A stretch of 64,000 nucleotides of DNA, taken from positions 1-64,000 of the forward strand of contig NZ_CDDF01000015.1 of NCBI RefSeq assembly GCF_000819865.1, written 5' to 3'. Shown here piece by piece: positions 1 through 8,269 of this stretch. This DNA comes from Aeromonas eucrenophila (GTDB lineage: Bacteria; Pseudomonadota; Gammaproteobacteria; Enterobacterales; Aeromonadaceae). The notes under the pieces were generated by a model. That model did not search any database, was not told the DNA's origin, and saw only the letters and a program-made list of their open reading frames with translations. The translations under genes were made by a program, and so were the position numbers. Each line of letters begins with the position of its first letter. Positions within the stretch are counted from its first letter, which is position 1.

Positions 1-57
1 ATCAAAAATTAATTTTGATGCTCGATGCTGTGAGTGCCCACACAGATTGCTTGATTC

Positions 58-73
58 AAATTGTTAAAGAGCG
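58..73 (-). promoter_or_regulatory. rrn boxA antitermination element
   Basis: The minus strand reads CGCTCTTTAACAATTT, the conserved boxA core that loads NusB/S10 onto transcribing polymerase in rRNA leaders. It lies downstream of both promoters, as expected. Confidence 0.85.
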
Positions 74-99
74 TCACGCTTATCGCGCTGAGGAGGCGC

Positions 100-127
100 A
101 TATTACGCCCCTCACTTCGAAAGTCAA
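100..127 (-). promoter_or_regulatory. rrn P2-type promoter
   Basis: The minus strand has TTGACT, a 16-base spacer and TAATAT, followed directly by the GC-rich discriminator GCGCC. The 16-base spacer and GC discriminator are typical of stringently controlled stable-RNA promoters. It lies about 115 bases downstream of the P1-type promoter. Confidence 0.75.
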
Positions 128-215
128 GCGCTTGTTTTCGCTTTTCTTTCGGCGCCCGCTTCAGTGTGAAGCTAGCTCATCAGTCCGGCGTAGTCCGCCG
201 TGCTGGTAGGGGCGC

Positions 216-243
216 ATTATAGGGAGCCAGCGCACGATGACAA
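216..243 (-). promoter_or_regulatory. rrn P1 promoter
   Basis: The minus strand has TTGTCA, a 16-base spacer and a perfect TATAAT, followed by GCGCC. This is the same -35/-10/discriminator combination as in E. coli rrn P1. Fis sites would be expected upstream, around 245-340. Confidence 0.85.
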
Positions 244-275
244 GGGCTTTTTTGTCATTGTTGTTCGTTCGCTCA

Positions 276-290
276 GATATGCATCATATC
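276..290. repeat. Inverted repeat GATATG-N3-CATATC
   Basis: A perfect 6-base inverted repeat with a 3-base centre lies between the divergent rrn P1 and nnrS promoters. It could bind a dimeric regulator of either side. I cannot match it to a known consensus. Confidence 0.4.
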
Positions 291-340
291 GGTAGTTTTC
301 CACCCAGAATGCGCTTTAGATGGGCTCGCGGTGATTTTAA

Positions 341-368
341 TTGAACATCCTGGGCATCACCTTATAAT
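341..368 (+). promoter_or_regulatory. Putative sigma-70 promoter of nnrS
   Basis: TTGAAC, a 16-base spacer and a perfect TATAAT end 32 bases before the nnrS start codon. No convincing FNR or NsrR site is visible beside it. Confidence 0.55.
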
Positions 369-400
369 AAACATATCAGATGTCACATTAAGGTTGCCCC

Positions 401-1597
401 ATGCACCAGATCCTCGATAGCCATAAAGAAGAGCGAATACTTCCCCTGTTTCGTTTAGGGTTCAGGCCCTTCTTCTTGCTCGGCGCGCTCTTTTCCTGCC
501 TGGCCATGCTTGGCTGGCTCGGGCAGCTCAACGGCTGGATCCAGTTGCCCGGGCTCTCCAACCCCGTCTGGTGGCATGCCCATGAGATGTTGTTCGGCTT
601 CGGTGCATCTATAGTGGCGGGCTTCCTGCTGACCGCCGTCCAGAACTGGACGGCTCACCCCGGCGTTCGCGGCTGGCCCTTGGCGCTGGTCGTGGGACTA
701 TGGGCTCTACCAAGATGCCTGCTGCCCTGGGCGGGGGAGGGTAATGTCGTCCTGATGGCGGCGGATCTGGCCTGGCTACCGCTCTGTGCCTGGTTCCTCG
801 CCAAGCCCATCATCATCACACGCCAGTGGCGCAACCTGTTCTTCGTGCCCTTGCTGCTGATTTTGACCCTGCTCAATGGCGCCAGCTGGCTGTGGCGGGA
901 TGATTGGCTCGCCATGGAGCACTTGCTGATCACGACGGTGCTGCTGTTCACCACCCTGATTGCTGTGATGGGAGGGCGAGTCATCCCCTTCTTTACCGCC
1001 AGAGCCACAGGCACGGAGAAAGCCGTTCCCCTGCCATGGCTGGAGCGCGGTGCCCTCGCCTCCCTGTGGTTGATCATGCTGCTCTGGTTGCTGCTGCCCA
1101 CAGCGTGGACCACCAGCCTTTATATGGTGCCTCTATATATAGTGGCGGCGGGCCTGCATCTGTGGCGACAACTGCGCTGGCAGCCCAAGTCAACGCTCGC
1201 CCATCCCCTGCTGTGGTCACTGCATCTGGCTTACCTCTTCATCCCTCTTGGTCTGCTCGCCCTCTCGGCTCAGGCCGCAGGCTTACCCATCACGCTCTCG
1301 GTCGCCAGTCACCTGCTCAGCGCTGGCTGCATAGGTACCATGATCCTGGGGATGATTGCCCGGGTGTCCCTCGGCCACAGTGGCAGGGCGCTGCGGGTGG
1401 GGCGCAGGATCACGGCGGCATTTGGCCTCGTCATACTGTCCGCCCTGCTCCGGGTGCTGATCCCGCAACTCTGGCCCGCCTTTACCCTGGTAGGCTGGAA
1501 CCTGAGTGGCTGGAGCTGGATAGCGGCCTATGGCCTGTTTGTCTGGGTCTATGCCCCCATCTTGAGCCAGCCCAGGGCCGATGGACGCCCGGGCTAA
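401..1597 (+). CDS. nnrS: NnrS family heme-copper membrane protein
   Basis: The product is a 398-residue polytopic membrane protein with about 12 hydrophobic segments. The N-terminal half carries the NnrS hallmarks: a RLGFRPFFLLG start and a WWHAHEMLFGFG segment whose histidines are candidate heme/copper ligands. A third conserved part follows (MGGRVIPFFTARAT near residue 190). NnrS proteins in Vibrio and Rhodobacter relieve nitric-oxide stress, for example by protecting the iron pool. The start follows an AAGG site seven bases upstream. The gene stands alone and converges with the XRE gene, the two stop codons being adjacent. Confidence 0.9.
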   Translation: MHQILDSHKEERILPLFRLGFRPFFLLGALFSCLAMLGWLGQLNGWIQLPGLSNPVWWHAHEMLFGFGASIVAGFLLTAVQNWTAHPGVRGWPLALVVGLWALPRCLLPWAGEGNVVLMAADLAWLPLCAWFLAKPIIITRQWRNLFFVPLLLILTLLNGASWLWRDDWLAMEHLLITTVLLFTTLIAVMGGRVIPFFTARATGTEKAVPLPWLERGALASLWLIMLLWLLLPTAWTTSLYMVPLYIVAAGLHLWRQLRWQPKSTLAHPLLWSLHLAYLFIPLGLLALSAQAAGLPITLSVASHLLSAGCIGTMILGMIARVSLGHSGRALRVGRRITAAFGLVILSALLRVLIPQLWPAFTLVGWNLSGWSWIAAYGLFVWVYAPILSQPRADGRPG

Positions 1598-2170
1598 TCA
1601 GCGAGAACTCGTGGCGGGATAATGGATCAGGTTATGGAAGACGGCCGGGGCTATCCCCAGATTGCGGTAGCCATGGGGGCGGTCGGCGGCGAAGCGCACC
1701 GCCTCCCCCTGCGCGAGTGAACGCCAGTCCCCATCGATCAAGACCTCCATCGCGCCGCTGATGACGATGACGTGCTCGGTGACCCCGGGCTCATGGGGCT
1801 CGGATTCCCGCTGATAGCCGGGCAACAGGGTGAGCTCGAACAACTCGAAACCAAAACGGCCTTCATAGGGGAAGAGCGGAGCCACCTGCATGCCCTCTCC
1901 CGCCGGTTGCTGGCGGATCTCATCGGCAACCCGATAGAAGGTCTTCTCACTCTCACTCGGGGCCGGCTCGATGAAGCTGGAGAAGGAGACCCGAAAGCCG
2001 GTGGCGATCTTCCACAGGGTCGCCACCGTCGGGCTGGATTCCCCCCGCTCTATCTGCCCCAGCATGGCCTTGCTCACCCCGGTCTCACGGGCGGCCACAT
2101 CCAGGCTCCAGCCCATCTCGCCACGCAGCTCCTTCAGCCGCTGGGCCAGATGTTGATTCATCTCCTGCAT
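1598..2170 (-). CDS. XRE-cupin transcriptional regulator
   Basis: The 190-residue protein has an N-terminal Cro/CI-type helix-turn-helix (about residues 8-62, including GVSKAMLGQIERGESSPTV). A C-terminal cupin barrel (about 110-185) contains ESEPHEPGVTEHVIVISGAMEV. This MerR-unrelated XRE-cupin class usually senses a small metabolite through the cupin and controls an adjacent catabolic or transport gene. It is divergent from benE, and a perfect palindrome lies between them, so autoregulation and control of benE is the natural inference. The ATG follows AAGGGGAAAGC. Confidence 0.85.
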   Translation of the reverse strand: MQEMNQHLAQRLKELRGEMGWSLDVAARETGVSKAMLGQIERGESSPTVATLWKIATGFRVSFSSFIEPAPSESEKTFYRVADEIRQQPAGEGMQVAPLFPYEGRFGFELFELTLLPGYQRESEPHEPGVTEHVIVISGAMEVLIDGDWRSLAQGEAVRFAADRPHGYRNLGIAPAVFHNLIHYPATSSR

Positions 2171-2200
2171 GCTTTCCCCTTGAATGTTGTTTGACCACCT

Positions 2201-2218
2201 TGTGCGCTATAGCGCACA
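2201..2218. promoter_or_regulatory. Palindromic operator between the XRE-cupin gene and benE
   Basis: TGTGCGCTATAGCGCACA is a perfect 18-base palindrome, 31 bases upstream of the regulator start. A degraded second copy (TGTGCG followed by TTATTACGTACA on the minus strand) lies at about 2244-2262, close to benE. Two sites in a divergent promoter region fit a dimeric repressor. Confidence 0.6.
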
Positions 2219-2285
2219 TCGCTATAGTCAAAGCCGTATTGTACGTAATAACGCACAAGCTATCAGCATCCAACAAGGAAGTGTC

Positions 2286-3437
2286 ATGCCCTTTGCCTTA
2301 CCACATCTTGCCGCAGGTCTGATCGCCGTGCTGGTCGGCTACACCAGCTCGGTCGTACTGATCATCCAGGCCGCCACCGCCGCCGGAGCCGATACAGCCC
2401 AAGTCTCTTCCTGGCTATGGACGCTGGGGATCGGCATGGGGGTGAGCTGCATCGGCCTCTCCCTCTATTACCGCGTCCCGGTGTTGACCGCCTGGTCCAC
2501 CCCGGGAGCCGCCCTGCTCATCACCAGCCTGGGCAACTTCAGCCTGGGAGAGGCCATAGGTGCCTTCGTCATCTCTTCCCTGCTGATCACCCTGTGCGGG
2601 ATCAGCGGCTGGTTCGATCGCCTGATGCGCCATATCCCGGCGCCACTGGCCGCGGCCATGCTGGCCGGGGTCTTGCTCCGCTTCGGACTGGATCTGTTCA
2701 AGGTGGCACCGCAGGATCCCCTGCTGCTGGGGGCACTGTTATTGGCCTTTTTGATCGGTCGTCACCTCTGGCCACGCTATACCATGGTGCTGGTGCTGGC
2801 GACCGGCATACTGCTCTGCACCCTGAGGGGTGAGTTGCAGCTGAGCACAGTCCACTGGCAACTCTCCAGCCCGGTCTGGATCACGCCGACATTCTCCCTG
2901 GATGCCCTGCTGGGTATAGCCCTGCCGCTGTTCATCGTCACCATGACGTCGCAGAACATGCCCGGCATCACCATACTGCGCGCCCACGGCTATCAACCTG
3001 CCACTTCCTCCCTCATCACCTGGACCGGCCTGACCGGTCTGCTGCTGGCCCCCTTCGGCGGCTACGCCTTCAACCTCGCGGCCATCACGGCCGCCATCTG
3101 CATGGGCAAGGAGGTGGATCCCGATGCCAACCGCCGCTGGCCCGCCGCGGTCTGGGCCGGTTGCTTCTACCTGCTCACCGGTTGCTTCGGAGCCACAGTG
3201 GTGGCCCTGTTCAGCGCCTTCCCCACCGCTCTGGTCACCTGCGTGGCGGGGCTGGCCCTGCTCGGCACCATAGGCAGCAGCCTGCACAGTGCGCTGCAAC
3301 AGGATGGAGAGCGGGAGGCGGCACTGCTGACCTTCATCATCACGGCGTCCGGGATCAGCCTGCTCGGCGTCGGCTCCGCCTGTTGGGGACTGCTGGTCGG
3401 CATAGGGCTATATAGCGTCAACCGGCTGCGCGCCTGA
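2286..3437 (+). CDS. benE: BenE-family benzoate/H+ symporter homologue
   Basis: The 383-residue inner-membrane protein has about 12 hydrophobic helices. It shows the BenE signatures LVGYTSSVVLIIQAA near the N-terminus, LYYRVPVLTAWSTPGAALL, and a MTSQNMPGITILRAHGY segment with APFGGYAFNLAAITAAIC near residues 220-280. BenE is named for benzoate uptake, but many members have no proven substrate and no ben catabolic genes are nearby. I chose the ATG at 2286 because AAGGAAG lies just upstream and the protein then begins at the family's conserved start; the frame is open further upstream. Confidence 0.85.
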   Translation: MPFALPHLAAGLIAVLVGYTSSVVLIIQAATAAGADTAQVSSWLWTLGIGMGVSCIGLSLYYRVPVLTAWSTPGAALLITSLGNFSLGEAIGAFVISSLLITLCGISGWFDRLMRHIPAPLAAAMLAGVLLRFGLDLFKVAPQDPLLLGALLLAFLIGRHLWPRYTMVLVLATGILLCTLRGELQLSTVHWQLSSPVWITPTFSLDALLGIALPLFIVTMTSQNMPGITILRAHGYQPATSSLITWTGLTGLLLAPFGGYAFNLAAITAAICMGKEVDPDANRRWPAAVWAGCFYLLTGCFGATVVALFSAFPTALVTCVAGLALLGTIGSSLHSALQQDGEREAALLTFIITASGISLLGVGSACWGLLVGIGLYSVNRLRA

Positions 3438-3583
3438 CCTGACCATTTGGGGAGACTCCAGTGAGACGCTGCACATAATTCGGTAAACATGGTTCACAGT
3501 TGAAACCAATTGCCGTCTAGTGAGGCCGGGGCGCATATCCTTCCCAGGATGCACCCCCTCAGACTCACCACTGGAGAACAAGA

Positions 3584-4645
3584 ATGAGGAATCAGGCTGT
3601 CATTGTATTACTGGCCCTGCTGGGCGCCAGCGCCCAGGCCGCCGACGCGGATCGGGAGCTGGCGCGCGAGCTCGCGCTGCAACAGAAGAACCTGCTGCCC
3701 CTGCTCGGCAATCAGCAGTACCAGGCCCCGCTGCCCAACCTGCTGCAGAAGGCCAGCCCCAGGCTGAAGCGCCAAGCCACCGACGCCAACCTGGCCGTCA
3801 TCGATCGGCAGGGGCTGACGGGGGAGGTCAAGCAGCTGATGCAGCTGCGGCTGGCCAACCCGGAGCAGGCCGATGCGCTGAAACAGGGCGTCGAGCCACT
3901 GATCGCCTATGTGCCGAGCGGCGATGAGCAGAGTTGGAGCGCCATCGAGGCCTTCGACGGCGCCGGCAACCCCGTCTATCTCGACGTGAACCAGGCCCCG
4001 GCACGACCGGTTCTGGTGGTGGAGGCCGATCCCGTCAAGGCCAAGAATGCCGGTCTGAAGGTGATGCGCAGGGCGCTGGCCGAGGCGGACTTGCAGGCCG
4101 CCCCCCGCGCCGCCAACAGCACGGCACCGCTCAAGACCAGCATCTTGAAGAAAATCCGGCTGAGCGATGATCAGGAGCCCTGGCTGCTCGGGGCCGCCGA
4201 GGTCTATGCCGTGGTAGCCGGGGTCAATCCCAGCCGGGACGAGCCGGTGGTGGACATTGTCGACATGCCCTACCTCGACTATGACAACACGGACTACAGT
4301 CCGAACCAGATACTGGTGTACTGGGATCGCTATCGCTGGGGCGCCGTCGATGTGGTCATGATGGAGCAGGATGACAACGTCAACTACAAGGAGCTCAGCG
4401 CCCTGCTGATCGAGGCGCTCAAGCTCGGCTTCACCGCCGGCGGCGTACCGGAAGCCCTGCCCTTCCTCGACCTCGGCGGTCGCATCGTCAAGGCATTGCC
4501 CGACTCCTGGATGACCAACAACGACGACTACCTGGATACCTTCTACACCCTGGAGCAGGACCAGAGTTATCAGCAATATCCCGGCGCCGCCGGCAATGCC
4601 GTCATCACGCTGGAGCCCAAGGAGATCCAGCCGACCCGGCCCTGA
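3584..4645 (+). CDS. Secreted or periplasmic protein of unknown function (DUF3103-like)
   Basis: The 353-residue product begins with a clear Sec signal peptide (MRNQAVIVLLALLGASAQA, cut before ADAD). The mature part is acidic and soluble. It includes a tract rich in Asp and Tyr (VDMPYLDYDNTDYSPNQI, about residue 225-242) and no membrane segment. It resembles what I recall of the gammaproteobacterial DUF3103 family, which has no assigned function, but I am not certain of that match. The ATG is preceded by GGAG at seven bases. It is monocistronic, with a shared terminator separating it from metF. Confidence 0.75.
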   Translation: MRNQAVIVLLALLGASAQAADADRELARELALQQKNLLPLLGNQQYQAPLPNLLQKASPRLKRQATDANLAVIDRQGLTGEVKQLMQLRLANPEQADALKQGVEPLIAYVPSGDEQSWSAIEAFDGAGNPVYLDVNQAPARPVLVVEADPVKAKNAGLKVMRRALAEADLQAAPRAANSTAPLKTSILKKIRLSDDQEPWLLGAAEVYAVVAGVNPSRDEPVVDIVDMPYLDYDNTDYSPNQILVYWDRYRWGAVDVVMMEQDDNVNYKELSALLIEALKLGFTAGGVPEALPFLDLGGRIVKALPDSWMTNNDDYLDTFYTLEQDQSYQQYPGAAGNAVITLEPKEIQPTRP

Positions 4646-4659
4646 CGCACGGCCATAGC

Positions 4660-4695
4660 AAAAAAGCCAATGAGGTGACTCATTGGCTTTTTTTG
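4660..4695. terminator. Bidirectional terminator between the DUF3103-like gene and metF
   Basis: AAAAGCCAATGAG and its complement CTCATTGGCTTTT flank a 4-base loop, with A and T runs on both sides, so it can serve both convergent genes. Confidence 0.85.
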
Positions 4696-4713
4696 TCTCA
4701 ACTGCGAGCGGGA

Positions 4714-5677
<964 letters not shown>

Positions 5678-5859
5678 TTCTATCTTTATGACAAAACCGA
5701 TCAAAGTCAACACCGATTTGCGGCCAGATCCTGTCTCGCCAGTTTTTTTATTTGGCAATTCAGCATAAGTAACGATTGGCCCCCATCCCAAAATGGGCCT
5801 AGGCAGGCTATGATGCGGGCGGATCGTCCTGGACGTTCTGAATCTGCGTGTGATTGTTT

Positions 5860-5887
5860 GGCCGGGTCTTCCCGGCCTTTTTTTAAC
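5860..5887 (+). terminator. Orphan intrinsic terminator upstream of the GNAT gene
   Basis: A GGCCGGG stem, a TCTT loop, CCCGGCC and seven T residues form a strong plus-strand terminator. No plus-strand gene ends before it: metF reads away, on the minus strand. It therefore ends either a short RNA or an attenuated leader of the downstream GNAT gene. A second hairpin (GGCCC...GGGCC at about 5778-5802) precedes it. Confidence 0.75.
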
Positions 5888-5939
5888 TTATTCCCCCAAC
5901 CTGCCGATAATCGATTGAGTCATCAGCAGGAGCCCCACC

Positions 5940-6734
5940 ATGGAAGATCACCCCGGCTTTGCCACCGATTTACTGTTCGACCGCTATCAGGGCGAGGTGA
6001 CGGATCACGACAGGTTCTGGGCCGTCAAAACCCCGAGTGCCCCGGATTACTACTTCGGCAACTATCTGCTGCTGCCAACCCCGCCCAGCGACCGCGACAA
6101 AGGCTGGCTCGAGGCCAGCTTCGATCAGCTGATCGGTCAGGATCCCGGGATCCAGCACCGCACCTTCCAGTGGCCGCTGGCCGAGGGACAAAATAGCCGG
6201 GTCGCCGGCTTCGTGGCGGCGGGTTACCAATACATGGAGTGCGTGGTGCTGGCGCTGGACGAGCGCAGCTGGCAAGCACCGGCAGGGCCGACTGCCGGTC
6301 CGGCCCGGGCCTTTACCGCCGCCGACTGGGATGACTGGCTGGCGCTGGAGTTGGATGAGCGCGATCCCGGCCATTCGGAAGCAAATTATCTGCCTTATCT
6401 GCAGTCACGGCGCCGCCTGTATCAGGCCATGATCGCCGATGGACTGGGGCAATGGTGGGGGATCTGGCAGCAAGGCAAGCTGGTCGCCAGCTGCGGGTTG
6501 TTCTTCACCGGCAATATGGGACGTTTTCAGCTGGTCCGCACCCGCCAAGACTGGCGCAATCACGGACTCTGCCGCCAGCTGCTGAGCCAAGTTGCGCGCC
6601 TGGGACTGGCGCAGGCCGAGCGCCTCATCATAGTGGCCGATGAGCATTATCATGCCCAGCGTGTCTACCGCTCGCTGGGCTTCTCACCGGTGGCCCGCAT
6701 CGGCAGCCTGTGTCGCTGGCACTTGCCTCAATAA
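5940..6734 (+). CDS. GNAT family N-acetyltransferase
   Basis: The 264-residue protein carries its acetyl-CoA-binding GNAT fold in the C-terminal half. There is an acceptor strand at GLFFTGNMGRFQLVRTRQDW, then RNHGLCRQLLSQVARLG (motif A, the R-x-x-G/A-like pyrophosphate loop, about 205-220), and a closing YHAQRVYRSLGFSPVARI, typical of motif B. The N-terminal 130 residues (PDYYFGNYLLLPTPPS, QWPLAEGQ) look like a degenerate second GNAT-like half. The substrate cannot be read from sequence. CAGGAG lies upstream of the ATG. It is monocistronic behind an orphan terminator. Confidence 0.8.
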   Translation: MEDHPGFATDLLFDRYQGEVTDHDRFWAVKTPSAPDYYFGNYLLLPTPPSDRDKGWLEASFDQLIGQDPGIQHRTFQWPLAEGQNSRVAGFVAAGYQYMECVVLALDERSWQAPAGPTAGPARAFTAADWDDWLALELDERDPGHSEANYLPYLQSRRRLYQAMIADGLGQWWGIWQQGKLVASCGLFFTGNMGRFQLVRTRQDWRNHGLCRQLLSQVARLGLAQAERLIIVADEHYHAQRVYRSLGFSPVARIGSLCRWHLPQ

Positions 6735-6749
6735 CAGATAGAAATGAAA

Positions 6750-6775
6750 ACGGGAGGCGATGCCTCCCGTTGTTT
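6750..6775. terminator. Terminator between the GNAT gene and the solute-binding protein gene
   Basis: CGGGAGGC and GCCTCCCG pair around GAT, with AAAA before and TTGTTT after. It lies between two convergent genes and can serve both. Confidence 0.75.
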
Positions 6776-6788
6776 ATGCTACTTCAAG

Positions 6789-8261
6789 TCACTGCTGCGG
6801 TGTTTCCAACTCGTTGGACAAGGCTTGCTCAACCTCGGCTGAGGGGGTCGATACTGGTGCCACCGCCGCCGAGGCGATCGGGGTCATGGCCGGCGCCGCC
6901 TCGGTGGACGCGGGCAGCGTCGCACCGGCCGCCGACGGGGCAGACACGGCGCCATCCCCCGGAGCTGCGGGATCGGCGACAGGAGTAGCCGGGGCCGCAC
7001 ACTGACACTCCTCTCCCCTGGCTTGCTCCGTCTGATGAGGGGGATACCAGCCCTTCAGCCCTTGCTCCAGTTGCTGCGCCGCCGCCAGGGGGGCCAGCTT
7101 GCCAAGCAACACTTCCTGACTCACCTCGGCCAGCTCATCCCCCAGCTTGGGCGTGCCGCGAGAGAGGATCTGGGTGGCAACCCGGATGGTGGAGTCACAC
7201 TGATCCCGCCATTCCATCATCTCCTTCGCCGCCGGGTTGGTGACCTCGAAGAAGTGGTTGGAGAGGGAGAAAAAGCCGGGCAACGAGTTGGTATAGAGCT
7301 CGGCAAACTGGGAGGTGGTCAGCCACTGCAGGAAGGTCATGGCCGCCTCCTTGTTCTTGCTGGCCGGGTTCATCCCCATGCCGATGTCGGTGTGATCGGT
7401 GAAGAAGCAGCCGTCCCCCTGTTTCGCCACCGGCGGACGCATGACGCCGAAATCGACCTTGCCGGTGAAGGGAGCTATCTCCCAGGAGCCGGCCGCGTAG
7501 AAGGCGGCCTTGCCGGCGGTGAACAAGGCATTGGTGGTGGCGTAGTCGCGGCTCTCGCCGCCCTCCCCCAGGTAGGATCGCCAGCGGGCCAGCTCCTCGA
7601 ACACCTTGACGTATTGCGGGTTGTCTAACCGCTCCTGACCACCAAGCAGCGCCAGCCGGCCATCCTCCCCCTTCCAGTAGTTCGGGCCTATGTTCTGGAA
7701 GCCGAGCTCGGATGCCACCCAGCTCTCGGATCCACTCATGGCCAACGGCACATAACGACCATCCGCCTTCACCTTGTCGAGGGCGGCGAAGAAATCGTCG
7801 CGGGTCTGCGGCACCGAGAGGCCCAGCTCGCTGAAGATCTGCTTGTTATAGAAGAAACCGTGAATGACGGAGGCCATGGGCACGCAGAAGGTCTGGGCCC
7901 CGGAATCCGTCTGCCAGGGAGATTGGGCGAAGCTCGGGAAGTTTTCCATCCCGGCCATCTCGCTCAGCTCCGCCAGATGACCGGCTTTGAACAGAGCCAG
8001 GGAGTCATCGAACGGGCGACAGGTGATGAGATCCCCGGCCTTGCCCTCCTTCAGGCTGGTCCAGAGCGTCGGCATATAGTCGACGTTCTGCACCCCGTTG
8101 AACTTCACCTCTATGCCCGGATGGGCCGCCTCGAAGGCGGGGATGATCTTCTGCTCCCACAGGGCCTTGTCATCGATGCGCCAGCTCTCGATCACCAACT
8201 CACTGGCCATCAGCTGGCCACACAACAGGAGACTCAGGGCCCCGATCCACTTGTTAGTCAT
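6789..8261 (-). CDS. Extracellular solute-binding protein (family 1) with Ala/Pro-rich tail, partner of an MCP
   Basis: The 490-residue protein has a Sec signal peptide (cut near QLMASE) and a sugar-type periplasmic binding protein fold over about residues 20-400. Recognisable parts are FEAAHPGIEVKFNGVQ, the central YNKQIFSELGLSVPQTRDDF, and NALFTAGKAAFYAAGSWEI. From about residue 410 it ends in some 75 residues of low-complexity Ala/Pro/Ser sequence with a CQC motif, which ordinary binding proteins lack. No permease or ATPase gene is nearby. It starts 8 bases after the chemoreceptor stop, with its AGGAGG site overlapping that stop, so the pair is one operon. I infer that it presents a ligand to the receptor instead of feeding a transporter. 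Confidence 0.85.
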   Translation of the reverse strand: MTNKWIGALSLLLCGQLMASELVIESWRIDDKALWEQKIIPAFEAAHPGIEVKFNGVQNVDYMPTLWTSLKEGKAGDLITCRPFDDSLALFKAGHLAELSEMAGMENFPSFAQSPWQTDSGAQTFCVPMASVIHGFFYNKQIFSELGLSVPQTRDDFFAALDKVKADGRYVPLAMSGSESWVASELGFQNIGPNYWKGEDGRLALLGGQERLDNPQYVKVFEELARWRSYLGEGGESRDYATTNALFTAGKAAFYAAGSWEIAPFTGKVDFGVMRPPVAKQGDGCFFTDHTDIGMGMNPASKNKEAAMTFLQWLTTSQFAELYTNSLPGFFSLSNHFFEVTNPAAKEMMEWRDQCDSTIRVATQILSRGTPKLGDELAEVSQEVLLGKLAPLAAAQQLEQGLKGWYPPHQTEQARGEECQCAAPATPVADPAAPGDGAVSAPSAAGATLPASTEAAPAMTPIASAAVAPVSTPSAEVEQALSNELETPQQ

Positions 8262-8269
8262 AAGCCCTC

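Larger units (their letters stand above)
1..209 (-). other. 5' leader of an rRNA operon, cut by the left edge
   Basis: Read on the minus strand, this stretch has two GC-discriminator promoters, then an rrn antitermination boxA, then the sequence CAATCTGTGTGGGCACTC, which I recognise from the E. coli 16S leader just after boxA. The 16S rRNA gene should therefore start a short distance to the left of the window. No rRNA itself lies inside the window. A 64-codon open frame on the plus strand here (15-209) is not a gene. Confidence 0.85.

Noticed and set aside
15-209. 64-codon frame at the left edge
   Set aside because: It lies within the rRNA leader, antisense to boxA and the rrn promoters.
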